64,000 nucleotides of DNA, taken from the NCBI GenBank assembly GCA_021713395.1, contig JAKJJT010000007.1, positions 28,866 to 92,865 of the forward strand, written 5' to 3'. The number at the start of each line of letters is the position of its first letter. Positions within the stretch are counted from its first letter, which is position 1. A model generated the notes under the pieces. It searched no databases and was not told the DNA's origin. It saw only the letters and a program-made list of their open reading frames with translations. A program made the translations under genes and the position numbers. The DNA is from Thiotrichales bacterium 19S9-11 (GTDB lineage: Bacteria > Pseudomonadota > Gammaproteobacteria > Francisellales > Francisellaceae). Positions 56,564 to 64,000 of the stretch are shown here, in pieces.

Positions 56564-57085
56564 CTATTTTTTTGGTTTATTAAAAGGTAATAACATTAAT
56601 GCATTAGCCAGTGCACAACTGCCAGTTAAGCCTGCAAATAAGAGTCCAGCACCAAAAAAAGCACTTAATAGGTTAAAAAGTGGTGATACGGTATAAGAAA
56701 GTATGATACCCAATAAAACCATCAATCCAACAACTATTTGAACTTGGCGCATAATTGGGAAAGGTGCTTCAGTATTAACTACAGTCTGTAGTTTTGCTTT
56801 TTTCCAAGCATTGATTCCACCTTCTAGAATATAGATATTCTCAAGCCCAAGTTGTTTTAAAATATCTTCAGCTTGGCGTGTTCTGTTGCCTGATTGACAA
56901 TGAAAGACAACAATTTCATCATTTGTAAAGCTGTTTTTGTTAAGGTCATTTAACTGTTTGTTTTGAGCGCCTTCTATATGTTCTTTTGTATGTTCATCTT
57001 CTCTTCTGATATCAATTAATTTGACTTGATTATTTTCACAAAGCTTTTGGTACTCACTAACTGAAATAATTTGGCATTTACTCAT
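56564..57085 (-). CDS. rhodanese-like sulfurtransferase with DUF2892 membrane domain
   Basis: 173 residues. Rhodanese domain at ~1-105 with active-site loop FHCQSGNRTRQ (Cys nucleophile) and YILEGGINAWKKA. Then a membrane DUF2892 module of two helices (QIVVGLMVLLGIILSYTVSP and AFFGAGLLFAGLTGSCALAN). Such fusions accompany persulfide dioxygenases and feed or remove persulfide sulfur at the membrane. Confidence 0.9.
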   Translation of the reverse strand: MSKCQIISVSEYQKLCENNQVKLIDIRREDEHTKEHIEGAQNKQLNDLNKNSFTNDEIVVFHCQSGNRTRQAEDILKQLGLENIYILEGGINAWKKAKLQTVVNTEAPFPIMRQVQIVVGLMVLLGIILSYTVSPLFNLLSAFFGAGLLFAGLTGSCALANALMLLPFNKPKK

Positions 57086-57178
57086 GATGTTTTCCTAATA
57101 ATATTTTAAAATTTTTAATATTGATATTGTATAATGTTCTAAAGTTATGAATCAATACGAGCAAAAAGGAAATATTAA

Positions 57179-57520
57179 ATGAGTGGCTTACCTAAATGCC
57201 CTAAATGTGAATCAATCTATACATATCATGATGGTGAATTTTTAGTTTGTCCAGAATGTGCATATGAGTGGAGTCTTGAAGAGGCATCTACAGCTAGTAG
57301 TGAGGATACGTTAATAGTAAAGGATGCTAACGGTAATTTATTAGCAGATGGTGATACGGTTACTTTGATTAAAGATTTAAAAGTTAAAGGTAGTTCATCA
57401 GTTATCAAAGTAGGCACTAAAGTTAAAAATATTCGACTTGTTGAAGGAGATCATAATATTGACTGTAAGGTTGAAGGGATTGGTGCTATGAAATTAAAGT
57501 CTGAATTTGTAAAAAAATAG
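57179..57520 (+). CDS. PhnA/YjdM family zinc-ribbon protein
   Basis: 113 residues. N-terminal zinc ribbon with two CxxC pairs ([20 protein letters not shown]) and a C-terminal SH3-like PhnA domain ([58 protein letters not shown]). Widely conserved. Despite the name it is not required for phosphonate use in E. coli. Confidence 0.93.
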   Translation: MSGLPKCPKCESIYTYHDGEFLVCPECAYEWSLEEASTASSEDTLIVKDANGNLLADGDTVTLIKDLKVKGSSSVIKVGTKVKNIRLVEGDHNIDCKVEGIGAMKLKSEFVKK

Positions 57521-57561
57521 ATATAGCTAACACTTAAAAAATTAAGATCATAAGGATATGT

Positions 57562-58149
57562 ATGCTTAAAAAAATATTATTAATACTCAGCGTTTTTCAA
57601 TTTTTCAATTCAGCAAATGCAACACTTTGGCAAATTGATGAGAATTTTGAGATTAATTATCAAACACAGAATGAAAAACTGGCGATTGATTTTACACTTA
57701 AGAATAATAAAACTGGTTGGATGGCAGTTTGCTTCCATGAGTTTATGTTTCCAGCAGATTGTATTATTGCATGGGTAGATCAACAAACAAAACAGCCTGT
57801 TGTTTGGGATGCATATAATCCAGGCATTCCAACGATGTCTATGTTTCCTTCGCCGATACAAGATATTGACCCACTTATTAAAATAGAAGGTGGTAGTCCA
57901 CTTGATAATAAGGCGAACGTAAAAATAACTGGCTTTACAAATACAAATGGCACAATACAGATAAAGTGTGAGCGAGACCTTGAAACCGGTGATATTTTTG
58001 ATTTACAGTTTACACCAGGAGTGGAGTATCATGTTGTAGCTGCATATAATGAAAAGGAAGGTTTTAATAATGAATTTCAAGCATTACAACCAATGCATTC
58101 AAAAGTAGGTAGCCAACTCTGGATGATTGCTTATAATTCTGATGAGTAA
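57562..58149 (+). CDS. exported DOMON-domain protein
   Basis: 195 residues with a signal peptide (about 1-20, ends NANA). The mature part is a single DOMON beta sandwich: LAIDFTLKNNKTGWMAVCFH, FPADCIIAWVDQQTKQPVVW, DAYNPGIPTMSMFPSPIQDI and IQIKCERDLETGDIFDLQFT. DOMON domains bind heme or sugar; a Met/His axial pair is possible but not provable here. Periplasmic redox role is a guess. It follows phnA by 41 bases. Confidence 0.75.
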   Translation: MLKKILLILSVFQFFNSANATLWQIDENFEINYQTQNEKLAIDFTLKNNKTGWMAVCFHEFMFPADCIIAWVDQQTKQPVVWDAYNPGIPTMSMFPSPIQDIDPLIKIEGGSPLDNKANVKITGFTNTNGTIQIKCERDLETGDIFDLQFTPGVEYHVVAAYNEKEGFNNEFQALQPMHSKVGSQLWMIAYNSDE

Positions 58150-58188
58150 GTTTTACTTTCAAGAATAAATTTAAATTAAGGTGCTCAA

Positions 58189-58533
58189 ATGCCTCAAGTT
58201 GAACTTAAATATAGTCAAGATTTAGAACTAAATATAAAAGATATTTTTGAAAAAATAGAAGTGCTTATTAATCAAATTGATTCGACAGCTGGTGTTTGTA
58301 AGAGTAGGGCATATCCTACAACTAAATACTTACACCCAAACTGTTCTTTTGAAATATTGGTACTTAGAAAAGCGCATCGTGATAAACATTTTATGAAAAA
58401 TTTATTAGTTCAAATTGAATCAGTTGTTAAACCATTATTGCCAATGGATTGTTATTATTCAATTAATCTAAATTTCAGTAGTGATTATTATTTTACTTCT
58501 AAGAGAAGGAGAGACTCAACTGATTGTACATAG
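58189..58533 (+). CDS. tautomerase-superfamily (5-carboxymethyl-2-hydroxymuconate isomerase-like) protein
   Basis: 114 residues. The protein begins MPQVELKYSQDL, so Pro1 of the mature chain, the tautomerase catalytic residue, is present. The core keeps the CHMI-like order: VCKSRAYPTTKYLHPN, FEILVLRKAHRDKHFMKNLL, then YYSINLNFSSDYYF. The overall match is moderate. Following 120 bases (58534-58654) carry only a small dyad (TATAC...GTATA) and mark the border to the accessory region. Confidence 0.65.
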   Translation: MPQVELKYSQDLELNIKDIFEKIEVLINQIDSTAGVCKSRAYPTTKYLHPNCSFEILVLRKAHRDKHFMKNLLVQIESVVKPLLPMDCYYSINLNFSSDYYFTSKRRRDSTDCT

Positions 58534-58654
58534 CACTATATTCTATAAGGGTTTTAAAATTTTTAAAAAATTCTGATATACGTTTTGGTATACACTTGAA
58601 TGGGGGTGTTGATAAAGGTTAAATAAACATCTAGTTTTAATAATATAAAATAAT

Positions 58655-59266
58655 ATGATGGATTTTGAAATGGATACAACAGTTATATATAATCATTATA
58701 TGAGCTTTAAAGCAATAGAAAATGATCTCCTTAGCCTTTTAAGATACGTAGATTTAAATGAAAATAATTATTGCACTACTTCAGCTGAAATACGTAAGGT
58801 TTTGCTTATCTCATGCCAAATGGTAGAAATAATAGGAAAAGGTATTTTAGATTCAGAGTGTGACAATCTACCTGTAAAAGATCGTGTGAGTTTCCCTGAA
58901 TATTTTATGAATACTTTAAAAGTAAGATGTAGTAATGATATTTCAGTTGTAACACCCAGAATTTACAATGAATTTTTCAAGCCTTGGTATACTGATAAAA
59001 TTAATAGTTGGTGGGGAGCATATAACAATATTAAACATAACAATTTGAAAGGCGGAACATTTATAAACTGTTTATATGCTATATGTGCTTTCTATTCTTT
59101 AATAGTATATATTACTCGTAAAAGTAGTATTAATTATTTCTGGCATCGATCTGATCTTATTCAAGTGTACGGAAATATCAATGATAAAATAATAAAAGCT
59201 CAAAGCATACATAACGCTCCATCAAAGCAAGTATATAAATGGTTTCGTTGGGATGAGCATCTCTAA
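58655..59266 (+). CDS. HEPN-like protein (unassigned)
   Basis: 203 residues, all helical, cytoplasmic. The best clue is W119-W120-G-A-Y-N-N-I-K-H128 (WWGAYNNIKHNNLKGG), the Y-N-x-x-K-H arrangement found in many HEPN and AbiV-like helical bundles; the long helices before and after fit this fold. No R-x4-6-H RNase motif is clear. An RNA-binding or defence role is inference. Convergent with the HipB-like gene. Confidence 0.5.
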   Translation: MMDFEMDTTVIYNHYMSFKAIENDLLSLLRYVDLNENNYCTTSAEIRKVLLISCQMVEIIGKGILDSECDNLPVKDRVSFPEYFMNTLKVRCSNDISVVTPRIYNEFFKPWYTDKINSWWGAYNNIKHNNLKGGTFINCLYAICAFYSLIVYITRKSSINYFWHRSDLIQVYGNINDKIIKAQSIHNAPSKQVYKWFRWDEHL

Positions 59267-59279
59267 TTAGTTATCATTT

Positions 59280-59501
59280 CTACATCCAATCACAGCGTAA
59301 ATCAATGGCAATACCAACAGCACCAAGTAAATGAATCACTTTACCAATTTCAGCTGTTTGTTTACCATTTTCAATATCACTAATAAAGCGTATACCAACA
59401 TTGCTTATGCCTGATAAATCAGCTTGTGTTAGCTTTTGAAATTTTCGTGCTTTACGAATAATATCACCAACTTCTTTTGTACTTGTTATATGAACTTTCA
59501 T
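59280..59501 (-). CDS. orphan HipB/Y4mF-like HTH transcriptional regulator
   Basis: 73 residues, one XRE-type helix-turn-helix: GDIIRKARKFQKLTQADLSG, ISNVGIRFISDIENGKQTAE, IGKVIHLLGAVGIAIDLRCD. This is the compact HipB/Y4mF antitoxin form that normally precedes hipA. No hipA or other toxin gene follows: downstream is the convergent HEPN-like gene. It is either an orphan survivor or a stand-alone repressor. Confidence 0.85.
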   Translation of the reverse strand: MKVHITSTKEVGDIIRKARKFQKLTQADLSGISNVGIRFISDIENGKQTAEIGKVIHLLGAVGIAIDLRCDWM

Positions 59502-59714
59502 AGCATTTACTTTTTATTACCGCTCAGTAAAATTTTAAGCTTATTCAAGTAAAATTGCCAATATTTTTCCCTATCGGGAATATTTTTGATGATTTGATTG
59601 GTTTTTGGTGTTTTTATTACTGTACAGGAATAAAAACTTTCCAAATTTGACGAATATCTTATTTGCTGTTTATGATAGGGCACTTTAAATAGATACCTTA
59701 TGTGGAAACTAATT

Positions 59715-60119
59715 ATGGAGCATATCAAACAGTCAATCGTGCACATTGCACTTGTTGTTAAAGACTATGATGAGGCAATAGCATTTTATACGCAAAAGCT
59801 TAATTTCAATTTAATAGAAGATATCTATCAACCTGAGCAGGATAAGCGTTGGGTTGTGGTTGCTCCACCTGGTTCAACAGGTACTTCTATTCTGTTAGCA
59901 AAAGCTTCTAAATCAGAACAACATGCTTTTATTGGTAATCAAACAGGGGGGCGAGTTTTCTTGTTTTTAAATACTAATGACTTTTGGCGTGATTATAATC
60001 AAATGAAAGATCAGGGTATTGAATTTGTTAGAGAACCATCAGAAGAAGAGTACGGTATGGTTGCTGTCTTTAAAGATTTATATGGTAATCTGTGGGATTT
60101 ATTGCAGTTAAGTAAATAA
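59715..60119 (+). CDS. glyoxalase/VOC superfamily protein
   Basis: About 134 residues from ATG 59715. A single VOC domain: SIVHIALVVKDYDEAIAFYT (metal His), LNFNLIEDIYQPEQDKRWVV, SILLAKASKSEQ, GRVFLFLNTNDFWRDYNQMK and MVAVFKDLYGNLWDLLQ (late Glu replaced by Asp). Function could be lactoylglutathione lyase-like, dioxygenase-like or drug binding. Monocistronic. Confidence 0.88.
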   Translation: MEHIKQSIVHIALVVKDYDEAIAFYTQKLNFNLIEDIYQPEQDKRWVVVAPPGSTGTSILLAKASKSEQHAFIGNQTGGRVFLFLNTNDFWRDYNQMKDQGIEFVREPSEEEYGMVAVFKDLYGNLWDLLQLSK

Positions 60120-60432
60120 TTAAAAACTGCACCATTTTTTGACTCCCATTTCGCTTTTGGTTGATTTGTAATCAGCTATTTTTAGGATTACTTGATCTTC
60201 TACTATCCTTAGTAAATTCCTATAAAACTTCACTTTTTTCTAAAAAAGCGAAACGAAACACGTTTTTTTTCTCACACAGAAGTTAAAAGTAGCGGGTGAT
60301 ACACCCCCACAAGGTTTTACTCTAAAAGTACCTTTTTATCTATATCAACCTTATAGTTGTATACCTTATTCCAAGGCCATATAATTGAGCTTTTAGTTTA
60401 TGATTTATTAATAGCTAAGGAGCGCTATAATT
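60120..60432. other. 313-base non-coding stretch with hairpins
   Basis: No reading frame of note. A compact hairpin GGGTG-ATA-CACCC lies at 60294-60306, and a terminator-like hairpin at 60311-60338 (AAGGT...ACCTT followed by TTTT). Upstream are C- and T-rich segments without obvious promoter. The whole could be a long 3' untranslated region of the VOC gene or a small RNA gene ending at the terminator; I cannot decide. Confidence 0.4.
60311..60338 (+). terminator. rho-independent terminator-like hairpin
   Basis: AAGGT (60311-60315) and ACCTT (60330-60334) with further TTTA/TAAA pairing, followed by TTT(A). It lies about 190 bases after the VOC stop codon, far for a simple terminator, and about 95 bases before the next gene. 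Confidence 0.45.
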
Positions 60433-61128
60433 ATGATTTGGTCAAATTTACTGTCTGATCATTTTGATACGTTTGTGCAGATAGTCACTTCACTGATGAT
60501 CTTTATTATGCCTTTTACTCCAAAACTTCTAAAATATTTTTCACCTAAATGGATATCCATTAATAAATATACCATGCAATATGCTAATGAGCGGAAAAAA
60601 TTAGAAAAAATAAAAGATCTAAGCTCAACATTTTATCAAGTTGAATTAAATAGCTTAAATCACCAACACTTTAAGAAAAGGTATTCAGATCATGGTTTTT
60701 CATTATTAGAAAATGAACAGTTACATAAGTACTGCATCAGTAATAATTTAGATATACCAATAATCAAAGATTCAAACTTAGTTCGTAAAAATGATTACAT
60801 TAAGATTCGTTGGTATGCTACTTCTTTATATGGTTTTGGTATATTGTGTGCACTGATTCCATTTTTGATTGCAACTATTATTTCTATATACCTTGTTATA
60901 TTTCATAATATTAGTAACTTTTTACTAGTCTATGCCGTATTTCTAATACTTTCATATCATACCGGCAAACAGTTTATGGCACTATTAAAAGCAACAATGT
61001 ATGTAAAAAGACATTTAGTAGGTATACCTATTTTTAGAAAAAATATAAAATTAGAAGATAATGCAAGCATTGTCTCACAAATGTTATTAAACAATATTGA
61101 TAGTAAATCTTTAGAGTCCATATCCTAA
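60433..61128 (+). CDS. membrane protein of unknown function
   Basis: 231 residues. One hydrophobic N-terminal helix (about 12-32), a charged cytosolic middle, then two close transmembrane helices (about 135-185: GFGILCALIPFLIATIISIY and ISNFLLVYAVFLILSYHTG) and a C-terminal ~45-residue tail. No family recognised. It ends exactly where the first 119-bp repeat begins. Confidence 0.55.
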   Translation: MIWSNLLSDHFDTFVQIVTSLMIFIMPFTPKLLKYFSPKWISINKYTMQYANERKKLEKIKDLSSTFYQVELNSLNHQHFKKRYSDHGFSLLENEQLHKYCISNNLDIPIIKDSNLVRKNDYIKIRWYATSLYGFGILCALIPFLIATIISIYLVIFHNISNFLLVYAVFLILSYHTGKQFMALLKATMYVKRHLVGIPIFRKNIKLEDNASIVSQMLLNNIDSKSLESIS

Positions 61129-61247
61129 ATGTTCTACTTGTTCCATAGATGTTCTAATTTTGATCTGGCAAAACCCTTATAAAATAAGGCATACAGTAGT
61201 TCTAGAACATTAGAATACGTAGAACATGGGGTTTTGGTATGTTTTGT
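61129..61247 (+). repeat. 119-bp nested-palindrome repeat, copy A
   Basis: Contains three TGTTCTA-like units at the left (ATGTTCTAC, TTGTTCCA, ATGTTCTAA), a central perfect dyad CCTTAT-AAA-ATAAGG, and three inverted units at the right (AGAACAT, AGAATAC, AGAACATGG). It differs from the copy at 62047-62165 at 7 of 119 positions. It begins directly after the stop codon of the membrane-protein gene and is followed by about 90 bases before the next start. Confidence 0.93.
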
Positions 61248-61334
61248 ATTTTATTTAGTAGTGTATTTTTATAATAATAAAATAACAGTAAGTAAGCTAA
61301 AATAGCAATTACTAACTTCCAAGGAACTTGTTAT

Positions 61335-61913
61335 ATGAGTAACAACCCATTATACAATAAGCAATTAGAAGCTTTAAGAATAGAGTATCTAGGAATTAAG
61401 ATGATTTATAATACTCTGATGCCTAAAGATGAGTATACTATCATCAATAACTACTTTAACTATATGCACATTGAAGTTATTAAGTTAGTAATAGGTCGAA
61501 TATTTATATTAATATCAGATGATCAATACAGAGATTATAATACAATTAGTTACAAAATTCTTACAAACTCACTTATTAAAGATCAAAATATACAAAATGA
61601 TAAAAATAAGCTAGAGGAAATTTTAAAAAAAATAAATGCAATTGATAAAAAGTTTAAAACCTTCAGGGATAAATCGTTTGCTCATATAGAGCTAGATAGA
61701 AATAGTGATAATATTAGAAAGATTGATTCATACAACATATGTAGTAATGAAGTGACAAGTTTACTGCTTTTAGCTGAAGAAATTTATAATGATCTATTCT
61801 TGATTTTATCTAATGCTAGCAGTGATCATATGGATGACAGTATCAACACTTTCTCTCAAGTTATTTGGAATGCATTTGAACAAGCTAATTTAGTTAAGAA
61901 AAGTACAAAGTAA
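61335..61913 (+). CDS. AbiU2/HEPN-like protein
   Basis: 192 residues, all helical. The segment TFRDKSFAHIELDR (R111...H117) resembles the R-D-K-x-x-A-H signature of AbiU2-type HEPN proteins, placed between long helices, and LLLLAEEIYNDLFL follows as the next helix. AbiU2 is associated with phage abortive infection in lactococci. Homology is by motif only; no partner gene is evident. It stands between two repeat copies. Confidence 0.5.
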   Translation: MSNNPLYNKQLEALRIEYLGIKMIYNTLMPKDEYTIINNYFNYMHIEVIKLVIGRIFILISDDQYRDYNTISYKILTNSLIKDQNIQNDKNKLEEILKKINAIDKKFKTFRDKSFAHIELDRNSDNIRKIDSYNICSNEVTSLLLLAEEIYNDLFLILSNASSDHMDDSINTFSQVIWNAFEQANLVKKSTK

Positions 61914-61924
61914 TTAAAATTTCC

Positions 61925-62011
61925 GTGTTCTACATGTTCTAATGTGTACTAGCTTAGACTAGATCTGGCAATTGCCCGTATTAAAATAGTTTCTGTCAGC
62001 TTAGATCTGAG
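61925..62011 (+). repeat. partial, divergent copy B of the palindromic repeat
   Basis: GTGTTCTACATGTTCTAATG starts the segment, followed by a diverged middle containing ATCTGGCAA and ending near TAGATCTGAGCT. It shares the TGTTCTA units and the ATCTGGCAA block with copies A and C but lacks the right arm. It lies directly after the AbiU2/HEPN-like stop. Confidence 0.6.
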
Positions 62012-62046
62012 CTAAATTTAAAAGTAATTCTCACCACCCCAACTTA

Positions 62047-62165
62047 ATGTTCTATTTGTTCCATAGATGTTCTAATTTTGATCTGGCAAAACCCTTATAA
62101 AATAAGGTTTACAGCAGATTTAGAACATTAGAACACGTAGAACATGGGGTTTTGGTATGTTTTGT
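62047..62165 (+). repeat. 119-bp nested-palindrome repeat, copy C
   Basis: Same length and order of units as copy A (61129-61247), 112 of 119 positions identical by my count, including the central CCTTAT-AAA-ATAAGG dyad and the terminal GGGGTTTTGGTATGTTTTGT. It lies between convergent genes (61335 rightward and 62199 leftward). Confidence 0.93.
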
Positions 62166-62198
62166 GAATTTATTAAAATGGCCGTAGGTATTTATCAA

Positions 62199-63329
62199 TC
62201 ACATTTCTAAAATTTCTTTTTTCTCACTTGAAGGGTTTCCCTGATTCGTCGCTTCTTGAAAGTTGGGAGTTATAGGTGAAGTGGAAGTACTTCTTTTAGT
62301 CTGACTTTTTTCTTTTTTCTCAAAGTGACGCTTAGATGCTTCTTGATAAGGCGCTAATGCTTTAGGGTCTTTTTGATAGGTATCTGAAATATGCTTTTTC
62401 ATTTTAGGCCAGATAGTCTCTCTAAGTACTTTAGCATCAACAGAAAATCTATACGCAACTGAAGAGTTAAGGTCTGGAACTCTACATGGTTTTCCACGAT
62501 AAGGGTCTTTAAATTTAACAGCTGAATAATAATCATAGTAACCATGCTTTTCTTTTGCTATTTTTCTTGCTTCTTTAATTTCTTCCCACTGATCGGGTTG
62601 CAACTGTTTTTCTTTAGCTAAATGATCAAAGTAACTCGTTTCAGCCCCTGTATTGACCATACATAGTGCAGAGCTATCACCATTATTATGAAAAAATTCA
62701 ATAAATTGCTTTGGAAGTTGAAGTATGTTAGATGAGTAATAAAAGCTTAATGAATTACGGAAAGGAGGCCACTGAGGATTAAAGCTTGCTATATCAGGAT
62801 GGTCTATACCAATTAAGTCTAATAAGGTATGCTCAAAAATATCACAATACCTAACAGTAATTTTATATTGGGCTAAATAATCTTCTATTTCTTGGAAGAA
62901 AACATCATTCAAACTTTCTTCTTGCTTATATTTTTCTTTAAAGCTTGCTTTAGATAGCATCTGATATTTTTCTATTTCATTATCAGAAAATACAGTTTTA
63001 ATGCTGTTTTTAAAATTAGGTAATAAGCGATTAAAAACTAACTCTTCATTTAAGGGGATTAAATTACCTTTTACATCATCTTCTGTTATTTCTAAAAAGC
63101 TAAGTAGTTTTGCTCTATTATCAGCATCTAGCCCTCTAAGCCTTAAATATATTGGTTGTGTAGATGCAGTATCGTCATCATAATCTTCGTATACATAAAA
63201 GTGACAATGCTTTTGACATTCATCAGGCAAACCAGATTGTTTTAATAACCAATCACGAAAAATTCTAGCACCTTGAATTGAATACTCCTTTAGAAAACTA
63301 TCTAAATTATTCCTAGTCCGTTCCCACAT
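62199..63329 (-). CDS. unrecognised protein next to a DUF927-type gene
   Basis: 376 residues, cytoplasmic. Mixed alpha/beta with features such as ARIFRDWLLKQSGLPDECQK near the N-terminus, CHFYVYEDYDDD, SLSFYYSSNILQLPKQFIEF, GAETSYFDHLAKEKQLQPDQ and HISDTYQKDPKALAPYQEAS; the last ~50 residues are Lys/Ser/Thr-rich and disordered. I recognise no domain. It is in the same direction as the DUF927 gene upstream, separated by a repeat-bearing gap of ~240 bases, and could be an accessory of the same mobile or plasmid-like unit. Confidence 0.55.
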   Translation of the reverse strand: MWERTRNNLDSFLKEYSIQGARIFRDWLLKQSGLPDECQKHCHFYVYEDYDDDTASTQPIYLRLRGLDADNRAKLLSFLEITEDDVKGNLIPLNEELVFNRLLPNFKNSIKTVFSDNEIEKYQMLSKASFKEKYKQEESLNDVFFQEIEDYLAQYKITVRYCDIFEHTLLDLIGIDHPDIASFNPQWPPFRNSLSFYYSSNILQLPKQFIEFFHNNGDSSALCMVNTGAETSYFDHLAKEKQLQPDQWEEIKEARKIAKEKHGYYDYYSAVKFKDPYRGKPCRVPDLNSSVAYRFSVDAKVLRETIWPKMKKHISDTYQKDPKALAPYQEASKRHFEKKEKSQTKRSTSTSPITPNFQEATNQGNPSSEKKEILEM

Positions 63330-63442
63330 AGCTTAAACTCCTTGTTTGTATAAAGAAAAGAATAGACAATAAGTTATTAAGAACAATTGGTGTATTGTTT
63401 CAATTCAAACACTGTGATAAAAGTACAAAAGCTATCAAAACT

Positions 63443-63557
63443 ACGTGTTCTACATGTTCTAATGTTCTAAAACTGCTGTAAGCCTTATTTTATATGGGAT
63501 ATAAATAACAAAAAATAGAACATGATTGGATTTCAACCATGTTCTAAATGTTCTATT
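63443..63557 (-). repeat. inverted, diverged copy D of the palindromic repeat
   Basis: Read on the minus strand it follows the A/C copies: the plus strand has ACGTGTTCTACATGTTCTAA, AATGTTCTAAAACTGCTGTA and GCCTTATTTTATA-GGG, the reverse complement of the right half of A/C with a few changes. It then diverges and ends in AGAACATG...CATGTTCTAAATGTTCTA. It fills the gap between the two leftward genes. Confidence 0.75.
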
Positions 63558-63566
63558 GATTAAGTA

Positions 63567-64000
63567 TTAGTGATGATAGTGAACGGCATAGGTTCTAGTT
63601 TTTTGTTTATCGATATAAATAGAGGCATTGTTAAGCAAAATACCATTTTCCTTTAATAACTGATTAACTCGTTTAACCGATAGTCCTTTAAATATTTCTT
63701 CGCTCCAGACTTTATTATGGACGATATAAGTAAATTTATTCTGGTAAGGCTTTATAAAGCCCGCTCGATTAGTTGGCACAGTCGCAAACTTACCCTCTTC
63801 TTGAAAACGTTGGCGGTTAGTATCAAGAAAATCATATAACCTTGTTGTGATCTCCTGATCTTCTAAAGATTCCTTACCAAACTCCTCTAGCCACTGATTA
63901 TAAACTTGCAAGGTCATACAGTAAGCATCGCATCTCCCTGCGCTACCTTTAGTATCTGACCAACCTGTCACCCCCATCATTGTGGCAATCTGTCCTGCTG
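63567..64000 (-). CDS. DUF927 domain protein (replicative helicase/primase-associated), C-terminal part
   Basis: The frame is open to the right edge (last codons read AGQIATMMGVTGWSDTKGSA), so only the C-terminal ~144 residues are seen and the start lies outside. The text matches the end of DUF927 proteins: GWxxxxA followed by a helix, WLEEFGKESLEDQEITTRLY, DFLDTNRQRFQEEG, then a small winged-helix-like end. DUF927 domains belong to plasmid and integrated-element proteins with RecA-like helicase cores. This supports an integrated plasmid or genomic island at the right end. Confidence 0.7.
   Translation of the reverse strand, partial: AGQIATMMGVTGWSDTKGSAGRCDAYCMTLQVYNQWLEEFGKESLEDQEITTRLYDFLDTNRQRFQEEGKFATVPTNRAGFIKPYQNKFTYIVHNKVWSEEIFKGLSVKRVNQLLKENGILLNNASIYIDKQKTRTYAVHYHH

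Noticed and set aside
59280..59501. Complete HipAB toxin-antitoxin system
   Set aside because: Only the HipB-like HTH gene is present; no hipA frame lies on either side.
59507..59746. 79-codon leftward frame upstream of the HipB-like gene
   Set aside because: Low-complexity, no domain, overlaps the start of the VOC gene; more likely a chance frame in the intergenic region.
61129..63557. Insertion sequence or CRISPR
   Set aside because: No transposase frame between or inside the copies and no regular spacing of repeat and unique spacer; the copies sit in gaps between unrelated genes.

Overview
The window is AT-rich (roughly one third G+C) chromosomal DNA from a Gram-negative gammaproteobacterium. 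Lipid A genes (lpxD, fabZ, lpxA, lpxB), outer-membrane beta-barrels, ubiEJB and a smpB/ratA/rnfH junction show this. The low G+C content, two different type IV secretion loci and several candidate effector-like proteins fit a host-associated or intracellular-type lineage such as Legionellales, Piscirickettsiaceae or Francisella/Fastidiosibacteraceae relatives. I cannot name the species.

Layout. 1-3.1 kb: the 3' end of a thermolysin-family (M4) protease gene, a HAD-like coiled-coil protein, gltX, then one tRNA-Ala and two identical tRNA-Glu genes. 3.2-10.5 kb: a YdcH-like protein, a LysR regulator divergent from a four-gene amino-acid ABC importer, a SIMPL-like secreted protein, a TauE/SafE permease and a class-V aminotransferase. 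10.5-18.9 kb: a VirB9-like domain fused to an outer-membrane beta-barrel, followed by a compact Dot/Icm-type (T4BSS) cluster in the order dotH-dotG-dotF-dotO-unknown-dotI. 18.9-30.3 kb: housekeeping genes (purB, smpB, ratA, rnfH, hinT, ubiB, ubiJ, ubiE, a DUF4823 lipoprotein, vanY, rsmB, suhB, trmJ). 30.5-40.1 kb: a Trb/VirB-type (T4ASS) operon in the order trbC-trbD-trbE-virB8-like-trbF-trbG-trbI-small protein-trbL-traF-trbB, without relaxase or VirD4 coupling protein. 40.1-46.3 kb: asparaginase, an outer-membrane protein and skp-lpxD-fabZ-lpxA-lpxB. 46.3-54 kb: a HepT/MntA pair, several HAD-like or unrecognised proteins, an NSS transporter and mnmG. 54-58.5 kb: an isochorismatase-like hydrolase, a FUSC-like membrane protein, persulfide dioxygenase plus rhodanese, PhnA, a DOMON protein and a tautomerase. 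58.6-64 kb: an accessory region with HEPN-like proteins, an orphan HipB-like regulator, unknown proteins, a DUF927 replication-type protein running off the edge, and a 119-bp palindromic repeat family.

The most interesting points are (i) the VirB9 C-terminal-like domain fused to an outer-membrane barrel directly upstream of the Dot/Icm genes, while a conventional VirB9/TrbG lies 24 kb away in the second system; (ii) a dispersed family of intact and degraded HAD-fold proteins that could be secreted substrates; and (iii) the nested-palindrome repeat family that punctuates the accessory genes at the right end. The housekeeping surroundings of both secretion loci suggest that they are fixed in the chromosome and not on a recent mobile element. 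That is inference.
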